Below are positions 27,449-35,644 of a stretch of 64,000 nucleotides of DNA, piece by piece. Numbering within the stretch: position 1 is the stretch's first letter; each line of letters starts with the position of its first letter. The stretch is from Accumulibacter jenkinsii (lineage in GTDB: Bacteria; Pseudomonadota; Gammaproteobacteria; Burkholderiales; Rhodocyclaceae). A program made the position numbers and the translations under genes. Location: NCBI GenBank assembly GCA_036625225.1, contig JAZKUF010000005.1, forward strand, positions 186,001 through 250,000, read 5' to 3'. The notes beneath the pieces are model-generated. The model made no database searches and had not been told where the DNA came from. It worked only from the letters and a program-made list of their open reading frames with translations.

Positions 27449-28459
27449 TTACAGCGACGCGGCGAGCTTGCGCGCCAGTTCCACGTAGCGATTCGCGTAT
27501 CCCCACTCGTTGTCGTACCAGGCGTAGATCTTGACCATGGTGCCATTGATGACCAGGGTGTGCGCGGCGTCTACGATCGACGAGCGCGGATCGCCGCAGT
27601 AGTCCATCGATACCAGGGGCCGATCCTCGAAACCCAGGATCCCTTTGAGCGCCCCTTCGGCCGCCGCCTTCAAGAGGCCGTTGACCTCCTCGACGCTCGT
27701 CGGGCGCTGCATTTCGAAGACGCAATCGGTGATCGATGCGTTGAGCAGTGGCACGCGCACCGCGTGGCCGTCGAGTTTACCTTTCAGTTCCGGGAAGATC
27801 AGCGCAATGGCGGTCGCCGAACCGGTCGTCGTCGGCACCAGCGACAGGCTCGACGCGCGCGCACGGCGCAAATCCTTGTGCATCTGGTCATGCACGCTCT
27901 GCGTGTTGGTCGAACTGTGGATGGTGGTGATCATGCCGTGTGAAATGCCGATCGCCTCATGTACCACCTTGACCACCGGCGCCAGGCAGTTGGTGGTGCA
28001 TGAGGCGGCAGTGACGATGTGGTCGCGGGCCGGGTTGTAAAGCTGGTCATTGACACCCATGACGATGTTCAGCGTATCGCCGCCCTTGACTGGCGCCGCG
28101 ACGATCACCTTTTTCACGCCTGCCGTCAGGTAGGGCGACAGTTCCTCGACCGTGCGCCACTTGCCGCTGGCTTCGAGAACGATGTCCACTCCGGCCTCGC
28201 GCCATGGACCACCAGCAACATCCTTGGCGGTGCTGTAGCCAATCGCCTTGCCGTCGATCACCATTCGCCCATTGCTCACCCCAACCGCGTGCGGCCAACG
28301 GCGATGCACCGAATCGAATTCGAGCAGGTGCGCCGCGGACTCTACCGGCCCATTCGGCTCGTTGATGTGCACGAACTCCAGTTCCGGGTAGTCCCACGCG
28401 GCGCGCAACGCCAGTCTGCCAATACGCCCGAAACCATTGATGCCAACCTTGACCGTCAT
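27449..28459 (-). CDS. ArsJ-associated glyceraldehyde-3-phosphate dehydrogenase
   Basis: 336 residues, ATG 28459 behind GGAGGAA; the longer open frame is not needed. NAD-binding VKVGINGFGRIGRLALRAA opens the protein; the catalytic ASCTTNCLAPVVK (Cys) and the His-containing TIHSSTNTQS are present, and the C-terminal WYDNEWGYANRYVELA is complete. It is a full-length GAPDH, here expected to act with arsenate to make 1-arseno-3-phosphoglycerate for ArsJ. It is probably co-transcribed with arsJ. The region upstream (28555-28600) is A+T-rich and is the likely promoter, but no ArsR operator was identified. Confidence 0.93.
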   Translation of the reverse strand: MTVKVGINGFGRIGRLALRAAWDYPELEFVHINEPNGPVESAAHLLEFDSVHRRWPHAVGVSNGRMVIDGKAIGYSTAKDVAGGPWREAGVDIVLEASGKWRTVEELSPYLTAGVKKVIVAAPVKGGDTLNIVMGVNDQLYNPARDHIVTAASCTTNCLAPVVKVVHEAIGISHGMITTIHSSTNTQSVHDQMHKDLRRARASSLSLVPTTTGSATAIALIFPELKGKLDGHAVRVPLLNASITDCVFEMQRPTSVEEVNGLLKAAAEGALKGILGFEDRPLVSMDYCGDPRSSIVDAAHTLVINGTMVKIYAWYDNEWGYANRYVELARKLAASL

Positions 28460-28627
28460 TTCTCGTTCCTCCGAATGGTGATTGGTGCTCCGCTGGACCC
28501 CAGCGAGCTGAAGACCTGGATGCCGCAAGCAAGGTCGCTTAACGTCGCTTTGTGACATCATTTTTATATTGATAGAATAATAGAAATTTGTAAACTTCTT
28601 TTCGCTGCTGACAACACCCCCCAAGAC

Positions 28628-28706
28628 ATGAATGCTCTTTTCCTCTGCACCCGGCAACTTCTGCCGCTCCATCCTGGCTGAAGCGATCTTCAATCACCTC
28701 GCCTGG
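28628..28706 (+). pseudogene. arsC: arsenate reductase (low-molecular-weight phosphatase type) remnant
   Basis: Frame one reads MNALFLCT and then goes out of frame; after a one-base shift the second frame reads NFCRSILAEAIFNHLA. Together they match the P-loop start of LMW-PTP-like arsenate reductases (FLCTGNSCRSILAEA), with a single frameshift in the active-site loop. Similarity stops near 28706, so the rest of the gene is lost. It is divergent from the GAPDH/arsJ pair and shows that a larger ars operon once stood here. Confidence 0.65.
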
Positions 28707-29101
28707 CCCGGATCGGCAGCCTCCTACGATGAACCATGCCTGAACTTTGAAGGCCTGCCGGTTCATCTCACCACTTCCGACCCGGCGGCACACCTGACGG
28801 AAACCCTGGCGGGCAGCCTCCATCATCTGGCCGTCAGCCGCATCGATCCGCATACGGTCACCGAGCGTTACCGCCAGCATGTGCTGGAAACCAGGGGTGC
28901 CACCCGGGGTCCATTGGCTGAGGAAGCCGATGCAGGCGGAGAAGCACTGATCAGCAAGACTCAGGAAGCATCATGCTTGCCAAAGGCGTTCTTCCCTCTG
29001 CGGAATCCGTCGACCTCGGGGATGGCAGGCCGCCAGTCGGGCAGATGCCCAATCTTTGCGTAAACCACCGCGAGGCGCGCCAGTGCTGGCTTCTCGGCAA
29101 G
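28707..29101. other. 395-base stretch without a recognised gene
   Basis: A frame on the + strand stays open from the arsC remnant to about 29063 (LPVHLTTSDPAAHLTETLAG), and another on the minus strand covers 28971-29324, but neither resembles a family I know. Probably decayed mobile or ars DNA. Confidence 0.3.
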
Positions 29102-29148
29102 AAGTGGCCCGAGTTATCCAGGATTTTTGTGGATAACTCGGGCCACTT
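29102..29148. repeat. 19-base-pair perfect inverted repeat containing a DnaA-box-like sequence
   Basis: The arms AAGTGGCCCGAGTTATCCA and TGGATAACTCGGGCCACTT are exact complements around a nine-base loop (GGATTTTTG). The right arm with the loop reads TTGTGGATAA, the complement of a perfect DnaA box; the left arm is TTATCCAGG. It may be a bidirectional terminator, an IS end or a protein-binding site. Confidence 0.7.
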
Positions 29149-29438
29149 AGTTGCCGGAGAAGACAGGCGGGAAGGAACTGCTTGAGCCGGGGAGCATCGA
29201 AACCGGACGCCTCTAAACCGGTACAAGTGATTGTGACCGCGATCTTCTGTCCGGGATCGGCACCGATCTGCAGGAGGCCAACGCAAGCTTGCCGAGTTTG
29301 CCACTCACGACGGGAGATCATCATGTAGAGTCGAGAGGTGGCGCGGTAGCGTTAGGTTCGGCTTGTCTGTTTCCGTCCCTTTCGTCTGACGGTGCCCAAG
29401 TAGCCTTGCCCTAACCCCGTTTCCACCTCCCGCTCATC

Positions 29439-29471
29439 GAACCGGACAGGCGGATTTCCCGCATCCGGCTC
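29439..29471 (-). ncRNA. group II intron domain V
   Basis: The 33-base element read on the minus strand starts GAGCCGGATGCGGGAAATCC and closes with GTCCGGTTC, forming the short hairpin with a GAAA-type tetraloop and two-base bulge that is the catalytic core of group II introns. It lies just after the maturase stop, as expected. Confidence 0.85.
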
Positions 29472-29483
29472 TCGGACAAGACA

Positions 29484-30875
29484 TCATGCTTTCGCCCACG
29501 GAAGGTCATGGGTTCTCGCCGGCAAATTGACCAGTCTCAACTTCTCATATAGGTGCTGATCGGGGTAGCGCGTTCTCCCCTTGCCGGGAACCTTGTGTTT
29601 CCTGCACAACCACCGGCGGAGCCGTTGCGTGACATGGGTATTGATCGCCCGGTAGGCCGGACTGACCGGACCAAGGCAGAAGTAGTTTGCCCAGCCGATC
29701 AGTTTCCGGTTCAGCCGTCCCACGACCACGTCGGCGTCCAATAAGGTTCGGCAATGGTCAGTCTCCTGAGTGATGCTGTCCACCATCCGTTTGATGCTTT
29801 TCTTCGACGGGCGGGTGCCGATATAGGCTCGCCCGGTTTGTCGGTTGTAGCAGCTCCCGAAGGTGTAGCCCAGGAAATCAAACCGCTCTTGCGGTATTCG
29901 ACACAGGTGTGTCTTCTCGTCGTTCACCGTCAGTTTCAACGTGCTCATCATTGCTCGCATCGCCTCCATGGCCTCATCAGCCCGGCCTTTGCAGCAGATC
30001 ACGAAGTCGTCCGCATAATTGACGATTTGCGCCGACCAGCGACGCGCATGCCCCCGTAGTTTCCATCCCAGAATGAATCGCCGCATGTACAGATTTGAAA
30101 GTAGCGGTGAGATGGGCGCCCCCTGAGGTGTGCCGCGCCCGGTATCCCGGTTGGACGTCGTCCGTTTCCGGTGACCGTGTCCCTCGTCCTCTTCCACAGG
30201 CGCCTCCAGCCATTGCTTGATGAGGTGCAACACGTGCCGATCGACGATCCGACGGGCCACGCTCTTCATCAGTTCGGCATGCGGGATGCTATCGAAGTAG
30301 CCTGACAGATCCGCATCCACGACTTGTTGGTGTCCTGTGTTCAGCAACCGATGGACCGCATTTACCGCATCCTGCGCCCCCCGTTCTGCCCGGTAGGCGT
30401 ATTGCTCCGGTTGCAGGTCGGCTTCAAAAATAGGTTCCAGCACGATCATGGCGGCCGTTTGTACGACTCGGTCGGTGATCGTCGGAATCCCCAAAGGGCG
30501 CAGTTTGCCGTTCGGCTTCGGAATCCAGACCCGCTTGACCGCTTCCGGTCGGTAGTCTTTCCTCTTCAGCCGTTCCGCCAGTTCCCCGATCCAGCGTTCC
30601 TCGCCGTACGCTTCGATGTCTTCGAACCGCATTCCATCCACGCCGGCTGCACCTTTGTTGGCTTTGCAGCTTCGGTAGGCGTGGTCGAGCACGTCCCGTC
30701 GATAAATCTTGTCGTACAGGAGGTAGAACCGGAATTCGGGTTCTTCCTTCGCTTTGGCATGTAACGCTATCTGCAGTTTCTGAACGTTTAGCGGAGTTTG
30801 CAGGTTGCCCAATCTCCTATCCCTTTCCGCTTCTTGCGTTGGTCTTGAACAAAGGCCCCTTTCCTCCATCGGCAT
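29484..30875 (-). CDS. ltrA: group II intron reverse transcriptase/maturase
   Basis: 463 residues. Reverse transcriptase domain with KVWIPK-like RVWIPKPNGKLRPLGIPTI, DADLSGYFDSIPH, GTPQGAPISPLLSNLYM and the catalytic NYADDFVI (YADD). A maturase domain X follows (RLNRKLIGWANYF and later). The C-terminus ends after NLPARTHDLPWAKA; no HNH endonuclease domain is present. It helps the intron RNA fold and splice and copies it into DNA targets. No stop or frameshift is seen, so it may be active. The start at 30875 is from the open frame; MPMEERGLCSRPTQE is typical of this type. Confidence 0.93.
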   Translation of the reverse strand: MPMEERGLCSRPTQEAERDRRLGNLQTPLNVQKLQIALHAKAKEEPEFRFYLLYDKIYRRDVLDHAYRSCKANKGAAGVDGMRFEDIEAYGEERWIGELAERLKRKDYRPEAVKRVWIPKPNGKLRPLGIPTITDRVVQTAAMIVLEPIFEADLQPEQYAYRAERGAQDAVNAVHRLLNTGHQQVVDADLSGYFDSIPHAELMKSVARRIVDRHVLHLIKQWLEAPVEEDEGHGHRKRTTSNRDTGRGTPQGAPISPLLSNLYMRRFILGWKLRGHARRWSAQIVNYADDFVICCKGRADEAMEAMRAMMSTLKLTVNDEKTHLCRIPQERFDFLGYTFGSCYNRQTGRAYIGTRPSKKSIKRMVDSITQETDHCRTLLDADVVVGRLNRKLIGWANYFCLGPVSPAYRAINTHVTQRLRRWLCRKHKVPGKGRTRYPDQHLYEKLRLVNLPARTHDLPWAKA

Positions 30876-31341
30876 TACCCGACTTCAACGGTACTACGGG
30901 CCTCTCCGCCACCCCAACTCGCCCGGCCTGTCCCTCGCGGGCGTCCGGTTGGTCTTGCGCTGACCACGTGAAGGGGCTTCCCGTGTTGCCTCTGCCTTCC
31001 TCTTCATGCATGCCGTCACCAATACCCCGGCGGAACCACAGGCTGCTTTTCGTTCGCTTCACCTGGGACAACGGCCTTCCCCGTATTAACGCCGGGTCGG
31101 CTTCCGCATCACCGTTTTCGAGGCCTGCTCAGTGTTCACTCACATTACGGCCTGCATGTTCGCCAAGTTCCTTACAGAACCCTCTACACCAGAGGCTTCA
31201 GCCGCTTCGTTACCTCCACGACTGCTCCAGTTGCTACCGGTCGGAACGAAAGTTACCGGACGGGATTCGCACCCGCGAGAAGACAGCGCCTTGGCACGGC
31301 GCACGCAAAACACCGGCTATCGACGGCGGCAGGTCTCGGGA

Positions 31342-31692
31342 ATGGCGCTGATCCTGTTCTGGCTCATCGCAGCGAACGGCGCCGCTGGCACGGAAGGTGA
31401 GGAATCGCGGGTAGAGGGCGCCGAGGTTCCGGCAGGCGCTTCTCCCGGTTCGCCGATGTTGCCGACGGTTCCGCCAGAAGTCGTGAAGCCCGTGCTGCCG
31501 AGCGACTTCAAGGATGCCGAGGTGGTATTCAGGAAGCTCGATGTCGCCGATCGGGGCTATGTGACTCGCCAAGACACCAAGGACCTGATCGGCTTCGAGA
31601 CCGCATTCAGAACCGTGGATACTCAGGGCAGCGGCCGGCTGACGCGGGCGCAGTTCGGGCAGGCGTGGTCGATCTACACCGGTAAGCAATGA
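31342..31692 (+). CDS. EF-hand-domain protein, exported
   Basis: 116 residues from ATG 31342. MALILFWLIAANGAAG is a plausible short signal peptide. After a Pro-rich linker come two EF-hand-like helix-loop-helix units, FRKLDVADRGYVTRQDTKDL and RTVDTQGSGRLTRAQFGQAW, with Asp/Gly/Ser loop positions suited to calcium. The intron inserted 69 bases upstream on the other strand may have removed its natural promoter. The frame is open further upstream, but without a better start. Role unknown. Confidence 0.6.
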   Translation: MALILFWLIAANGAAGTEGEESRVEGAEVPAGASPGSPMLPTVPPEVVKPVLPSDFKDAEVVFRKLDVADRGYVTRQDTKDLIGFETAFRTVDTQGSGRLTRAQFGQAWSIYTGKQ

Positions 31693-31882
31693 GGTCGGCG
31701 AAATCTTGCCGAAGCGGCCGGGAAACGACATACCCCAATGAACCCGAAACGCGCCTGCGGCACCGCTAGGCGGGCGGTTGCCGGGCGGGTGCTTGACGCT
31801 GCGGCGAGCAGACCTTCGGAACGAGGGTCCATGTGCGACTTTTGCCACAGTGCCCCGCAGTCGCGTAGGTAAAATGCGCTCC

Positions 31883-32185
31883 ATGACACGCTCTGACCTC
31901 ATCAACGCCATCGCCTGCCGCTTCCCCGGTCTGCTCACCAAGGACGCCGAAGTATCGGTAAAAACGATCCTCGATGCCATCACCTCTTCTCTGGTTCGGG
32001 GGGATCGCGTCGAGATTCGGGGTTTCGGCAGTTTTGATCTCAACTACCGTCCGGCCCGCAGAGGGCGCAATCCGAAAAGCGGAGAAGCCGTCGCGGTCCC
32101 CCCGAAACACCTGCCGCATTTCACGCCGGGCAAGGAGATGCGCGACCGCGTCGACCAATCGGCGGCGTTCACGCCCCTTCTATAA
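31883..32185 (+). CDS. ihfB: IHF beta-type DNA-bending protein
   Basis: 100 residues. MTRSDLINAIACRFPGL at the start, GDRVEIRGFGSFDLNYRPAR and GRNPKSGEAVAVPPK (the Pro-bearing DNA-inserting arm) mark the HU/IHF family, and the start and spacing favour the beta subunit. ATG 31883 is preferred over ATG 31874 because family members start MTKSEL-like; no strong ribosome binding site is seen for either. It should pair with the alpha-type protein at 34333. Having both on what looks like a plasmid, near parAB, is notable because IHF takes part in some plasmid partition and replication complexes. Confidence 0.88.
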   Translation: MTRSDLINAIACRFPGLLTKDAEVSVKTILDAITSSLVRGDRVEIRGFGSFDLNYRPARRGRNPKSGEAVAVPPKHLPHFTPGKEMRDRVDQSAAFTPLL

Positions 32186-32464
32186 CGTCCGCCCGACAAC
32201 GTGGCGACCCTCCTGCAGTCGCCACGTTGCCGGGACCGAGCGTCACCACAAAGCCAGCCCCGGCGCGGCGCCGACCCCGCTGGCCGACAGCGTCAGCACC
32301 TCGTTACCGGCGACCTGCTCGCTGCCGTTGCCGGACGCCCGCCACCAACCACCCGGAAGGGTACCGGCGGACGGTACCAGAGAACCGGGAGCAGTGTCCG
32401 AAACCCAGAAACAGCGACGAGAACCGGAAGCGGCCATCGGATCCGGAAACATATCGGTGTAGTC

Positions 32465-32590
32465 GGGGGCTGATGACAGCTTGCGCACTTGCTCTTGCCG
32501 AAGAAAATCGTTTCCCCGGCCAGTTCCGTTGGGCTGGCCTTGCGGGGATCGAGTCGACCATCAATGGCGAGTTCGCACCCCAGGATGACG
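32465..32590 (-). pseudogene. di-heme cytochrome c / MauG-CCP-type fragment
   Basis: The minus strand reads SVILGCELAIDGRLDPRK, then ASPTELAGETIFFGKSKCAS and CHQPP. The stretch GETIFFGKSKCASCHQPP contains a heme-binding CxxCH (32472-32486) in the setting seen in cytochrome c peroxidase/MauG relatives. Just after QPP the continuation DYTDMF is in another frame, as a one-base deletion would cause. No start and no rest of the gene is present, so it is a small relic. Confidence 0.5.
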
Positions 32591-32596
32591 CTGCGA

Positions 32597-32626
32597 TTGA
32601 CAGCGCCGGATCGGGGTCCATATACT
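32597..32626 (+). promoter_or_regulatory. sigma-70-type promoter of gltA
   Basis: TTGACA (32597-32602), an 18-base spacer and TATACT (32621-32626) match the housekeeping consensus closely. It lies about 145 bases before the gltA start on the same strand, leaving a long leader. Confidence 0.65.
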
Positions 32627-32770
32627 TTCAGCGGGGCCACGGAAGTGATTGGCGGGGTGCGGAGGCAGGAGAAGCGCGCCGGACGGACACCGCAAGGCCC
32701 CGAGTCCTCTTCCAGGCCGGTTCCGTTCCAGCGCATGATGACGCGTTGTCCCCAGGAAGGAGACCCAGCC

Positions 32771-34108
32771 ATGAAACGTACTCTTCCCGATCTGACCGTC
32801 GCACCGCCGGTAGCTGACGAAAAAGTGACGCTGGTTTTTCACGCCGACGGGAAGCAGTACGATCTTCCCGTACTCGGCGGCACCCACGGTCCCAAGGTCA
32901 TTGATGTTCGTCGGCTCTATGCCGACACCGGTTACTTCACCTACGATCCCGGATTCCTGTCGACCGCAAGCTGCGATTCGGCACTCACCTTCATCGACGG
33001 CGAGCGCGGCATCCTGCTGCACCGTGGCTACTCGATCGAGGACCTTGCAGCGCAGGCCGACTTTCTCGAAGTGGGTTATCTCCTGCTCTACGGGCAATTG
33101 CCGACGGCGTCGGAACTGACAGACTTTGGCCATCTGATCGGCCACCACAACATGGTCCACGAGCAGTTCAGGCGTTTCTTCGAGGGCTATCGTCGCGATG
33201 CCCACCCGATGGCGGTGATGGTCGGCACGGTCGGTGCGTTGAGTGCCTTCTATCATGACAAGATCGACATCACCGATCCCGAAGCGCGAATGGTGGCCAC
33301 CCACCGCCTGATCGCCAAGATGCCAACCATCTGCGCCATGGCATTCAAGTACTCGCTCGGACAACCCTTCCTCTACCCGCGCAACAATCTCGATTATTCG
33401 TCGAATTTTCTGCGCATGTCCTTCGGCGTCCCGGCCGAGGAATATGTCGTTAACCCGGTCCTCGCGCGCGCGATCAATCGTTTTCTCGTTCTGCACGCCG
33501 ATCACGAACAGAACGCCTCGACCTCGACGGTACGCATTGCCGGGTCGAGCCACGCCAATCCGTATGCCTGCGTCGCAGCCGGCATCGCCGCACTCTGGGG
33601 GCCGGACCATGGCGGTGCCAATGAGGCGGTAATCAACATGCTCGAAGAGATCGGTAGCAAGGCGCGCATCCCCCGCTATATCGAGCGCGCAAAAGACAAA
33701 AGCGATCCTTTCCGGCTGACCGGATTCGGTCACCGGGTCTACAAGAATTACGACCCGCGGGCAACGATCCTGCGCGAATCGTGCCACGAGGTGCTTGCAG
33801 AACTGGGAAAACAGGAAGAGCCGCTGTTCGAACTGGCCCTGGAACTCGAGCGCATCGCCCTCGATGATGACTACTTTGTCCAGCGCAAGCTGTTCCCGAA
33901 CGTGGACTTCTACTCGGGAATCATGCTCCGGGCGATCGGTTTCCCCAAAGTGATGTTTCCGCCGCTGTTCGCGATGGCCCGCACAATCGGCTGGGTCGCT
34001 CAGTGGAAGGAAATGATCGAGGGGCCGGATCAGCATATTGCTCGGCCGAGACAACGGTACACGGGTCACCCGATACGAGCCTATTTGCCGCTCGCCCAGC
34101 GGCGCTGA
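32771..34108 (+). CDS. gltA: citrate synthase, hexameric (type II)
   Basis: 445 residues, ATG 32771 behind AGGAAGGAGA. The N-terminal beta domain typical of type II enzymes is present, and the catalytic residues are recognisable: His in GHHNMVHEQF, LHADHEQNASTSTVR, His in GFGHRVYKNYDPRA and Asp in FPNVDFYSG. It makes citrate from oxaloacetate and acetyl-CoA, the entry step of the TCA cycle, in the cytoplasm. The C-terminal tail YTGHPIRAYLPLAQRR is slightly longer than usual. It lies between the two IHF-type genes. On a plasmid it is probably a second copy. Confidence 0.95.
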   Translation: MKRTLPDLTVAPPVADEKVTLVFHADGKQYDLPVLGGTHGPKVIDVRRLYADTGYFTYDPGFLSTASCDSALTFIDGERGILLHRGYSIEDLAAQADFLEVGYLLLYGQLPTASELTDFGHLIGHHNMVHEQFRRFFEGYRRDAHPMAVMVGTVGALSAFYHDKIDITDPEARMVATHRLIAKMPTICAMAFKYSLGQPFLYPRNNLDYSSNFLRMSFGVPAEEYVVNPVLARAINRFLVLHADHEQNASTSTVRIAGSSHANPYACVAAGIAALWGPDHGGANEAVINMLEEIGSKARIPRYIERAKDKSDPFRLTGFGHRVYKNYDPRATILRESCHEVLAELGKQEEPLFELALELERIALDDDYFVQRKLFPNVDFYSGIMLRAIGFPKVMFPPLFAMARTIGWVAQWKEMIEGPDQHIARPRQRYTGHPIRAYLPLAQRR

Positions 34109-34332
34109 CCTGAAGCGCGGGATCGCATCTCTGTCATCGAATGATGATGAGTTTCGACAAGGTTGAATATGTCACATAAAGCATGCTGTTGCGATGGTAG
34201 GATCAATCTCGTCCACGCTTCAGATCAATGCTCATGACGCAGAGGCATGGAGCCATTCATCGTTTCTCGAAGGATTGACCGGCGCGGACGAACCGGCCCC
34301 AGACCAATCACCATGAGAATCGGAGACCACGG

Positions 34333-34653
34333 ATGACCCTGACCAAGGCAGAACTCGCCGACTGTCTGTTCGCACAAGGAGGCATGAGCAAGCGGGAGGC
34401 CAGGCAGATGGTCGATGCCTTTTTCGATGAAATACGGTGGGCGCTCGAAAGTGGTGACATCGTCAAGATTTCGGGTTTCGGCACCTTTCAGTTGCGAGAC
34501 AAGCCCCCGCGCCCCGGCCGAAATCCGAAGACCGGCGAAGAGGTGCAGATTACTGCACGTCGTGTCGTCACCTTTCATGCGAGCTATCACCTCAAGTCGT
34601 CGATAGAGAACTTTCTCCCGGCGCTTTCGATCCAGTTGAGTGGCGATTCATGA
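34333..34653 (+). CDS. ihfA: IHF alpha-type DNA-bending protein
   Basis: 106 residues, ATG 34333 behind CGGAGACC. MTLTKAELADCLFAQGGMSKREA is the typical IHF-alpha beginning; GDIVKISGFGTFQLRDK and GRNPKTGEEVQITARRVVTF form the DNA-bending arm with Pro in RNPKTGE. The last 15 residues (ALSIQLSGDS) exceed the usual length. It should form a heterodimer with the beta-type protein at 31883. It ends 31 bases before the convergent parB stop. Likely helps partition or replication complexes of this replicon; that role is inferred from position. Confidence 0.85.
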   Translation: MTLTKAELADCLFAQGGMSKREARQMVDAFFDEIRWALESGDIVKISGFGTFQLRDKPPRPGRNPKTGEEVQITARRVVTFHASYHLKSSIENFLPALSIQLSGDS

Positions 34654-34684
34654 CACGAAGCAGCCGACGGCCAGCGCCAGATCG

Positions 34685-35644
34685 TCAGTCCGGCGACTCG
34701 ATGAGTTCCGCGAGGTGAGCCCGGATCAGCTTTTCAACCGCGGCCAGGTTAAGTCCGTTGGCCACGAGTTCGGCCTTGCCTGTGCTGACCACGAGACGAG
34801 CGGTGGTTTCGCCGTGCCGCAGGGTGATGCCCAGGCGATGTGGATCCCTGCGCGGCGCGGTAATTCGATGCGATAGCCACAGAACCGCTCGTGACTGCCG
34901 CAAGCTTCCCGCCACCAGCAAGCCGATCGCTTCCGTGACCAGCAGGGGATGACTCTGACAAAAAGGCTTGAGTTGGGCGGCATAGGTCGAACCCAGGACA
35001 TCCGGTGCCGACTCGAGCAGGGTCAGCGCCTCCGGCGGCAGGCTGGCATATGACTTGAGGTTGCTGATCAGCGGTTGCGACACCCCCAGGGCACGCGCCA
35101 CCGAATCCTGGGTTCTGCACGCGCCGGTACGCTCGAGCATGCTGATATGCTTGAAGCGCTCGAAGTCCGTGAGGTTTTTGCGCACGGCATTGTCGATGGT
35201 GAGCGACAATGCCGCGGCGGTGTCGGAAAGTTCCCGAATGACGCCTTTGACGGTCGGGATGCCGAGCACGCGGCACGCTTCCACGCGGTGGTGTCCGGCG
35301 ACCAGCTCGAAATTATTAGACTCTAATAATTTGAGTCCTTCCTCTATTGAAGTGGCCAAATTATTAGAGTCTAATAATTTTCGGACAATCACCGGCGCAA
35401 CGAGGCCGTTCTCGCGGATCGACTCCGCCAACTGATCCACATACGCAGCGTCAGCCAGCGAACGCACCTGAAAGGGAGACGGCTTGATCCTGTCGAGCGG
35501 GATCTCGACAATCTGTTCAGCTGGCAACGGCCGTGGGGTGATCCCGAAGATCTCGTCAGCCACCTCTTTCACGTGCTGTCGAGGCTTCCCGGGGGACATC
35601 GCGTTTTTCAGCCGGGCATCTTCGCGTGCGCCTTGCGTACTCAT
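34685..35644 (-). CDS. parB: ParB-type partition protein
   Basis: 319 residues. ParB/Spo0J N-terminal nuclease-like (CTP-binding) domain: IPLDRIKPSPFQVR, IRENGLVAPVIVRK, then ELVAGHHRVEACR (the GxxRxxA-type box). HTH: GACRTQDSVARALGVSQPLISNLK. Between VIVRK and FELVAGHHR sits an extra segment LLDSNNLATSIEEGLKLLES, which is encoded by two palindromes (see 35310-35380) and is absent from ordinary ParB proteins; the reading frame is kept. The ATG overlaps the parA stop by four bases. It should bind parS sites and load ParA for plasmid segregation. Confidence 0.9.
   Translation of the reverse strand: MSTQGAREDARLKNAMSPGKPRQHVKEVADEIFGITPRPLPAEQIVEIPLDRIKPSPFQVRSLADAAYVDQLAESIRENGLVAPVIVRKLLDSNNLATSIEEGLKLLESNNFELVAGHHRVEACRVLGIPTVKGVIRELSDTAAALSLTIDNAVRKNLTDFERFKHISMLERTGACRTQDSVARALGVSQPLISNLKSYASLPPEALTLLESAPDVLGSTYAAQLKPFCQSHPLLVTEAIGLLVAGSLRQSRAVLWLSHRITAPRRDPHRLGITLRHGETTARLVVSTGKAELVANGLNLAAVEKLIRAHLAELIESPD
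35310..35380. repeat. pair of 23-base palindromes inside parB
   Basis: 35310-35332 and 35358-35380 are each AAATTATTAGA, one central base, TCTAATAATTT: perfect 11+1+11 palindromes. The centre is C in one and G in the other, so each copy is the exact complement of the other. Centres are 48 bases apart, 16 codons. They are far richer in A+T than the surrounding gene and encode the repeated KLL(D/E)SNN of the inserted segment. They could be a protein-binding site such as parS or an operator, or a small palindromic element that inserted in frame. Confidence 0.9.

Larger units (their letters stand above)
29325..31272 (-). mobile_element. complete group II intron
   Basis: On the minus strand the element begins GTGCGAATCCCGTCCGGT at 31272, a typical 5' end, encodes a reverse transcriptase/maturase, and has a classical domain V at 29439-29471. 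The domain VI stem GGGAGGTGG pairs with CCACCTCTC, and the 3' end ends in CTCTAC at 29325. This gives about 1948 bases. The ends are inferred from conserved features; the exact 3' boundary could differ by a few bases. The flanking exons are 31273 upward (5' exon) and 29324 downward (3' exon). Confidence 0.8.
32186..32770. other. 585-base region before gltA
   Basis: No intact gene. On the minus strand it carries a decayed c-type cytochrome fragment (32465-32590). On the plus strand it holds a clear sigma-70-like promoter (32597-32626) for the citrate synthase gene, followed by a leader of about 140 bases with no evident hairpin. Confidence 0.55.

Noticed and set aside
32227..32817. Plus-strand frame of 196 codons before gltA
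   Set aside because: Overlaps the gltA start, Arg/Pro/Thr-rich without domain, and contains the gltA promoter; non-coding.
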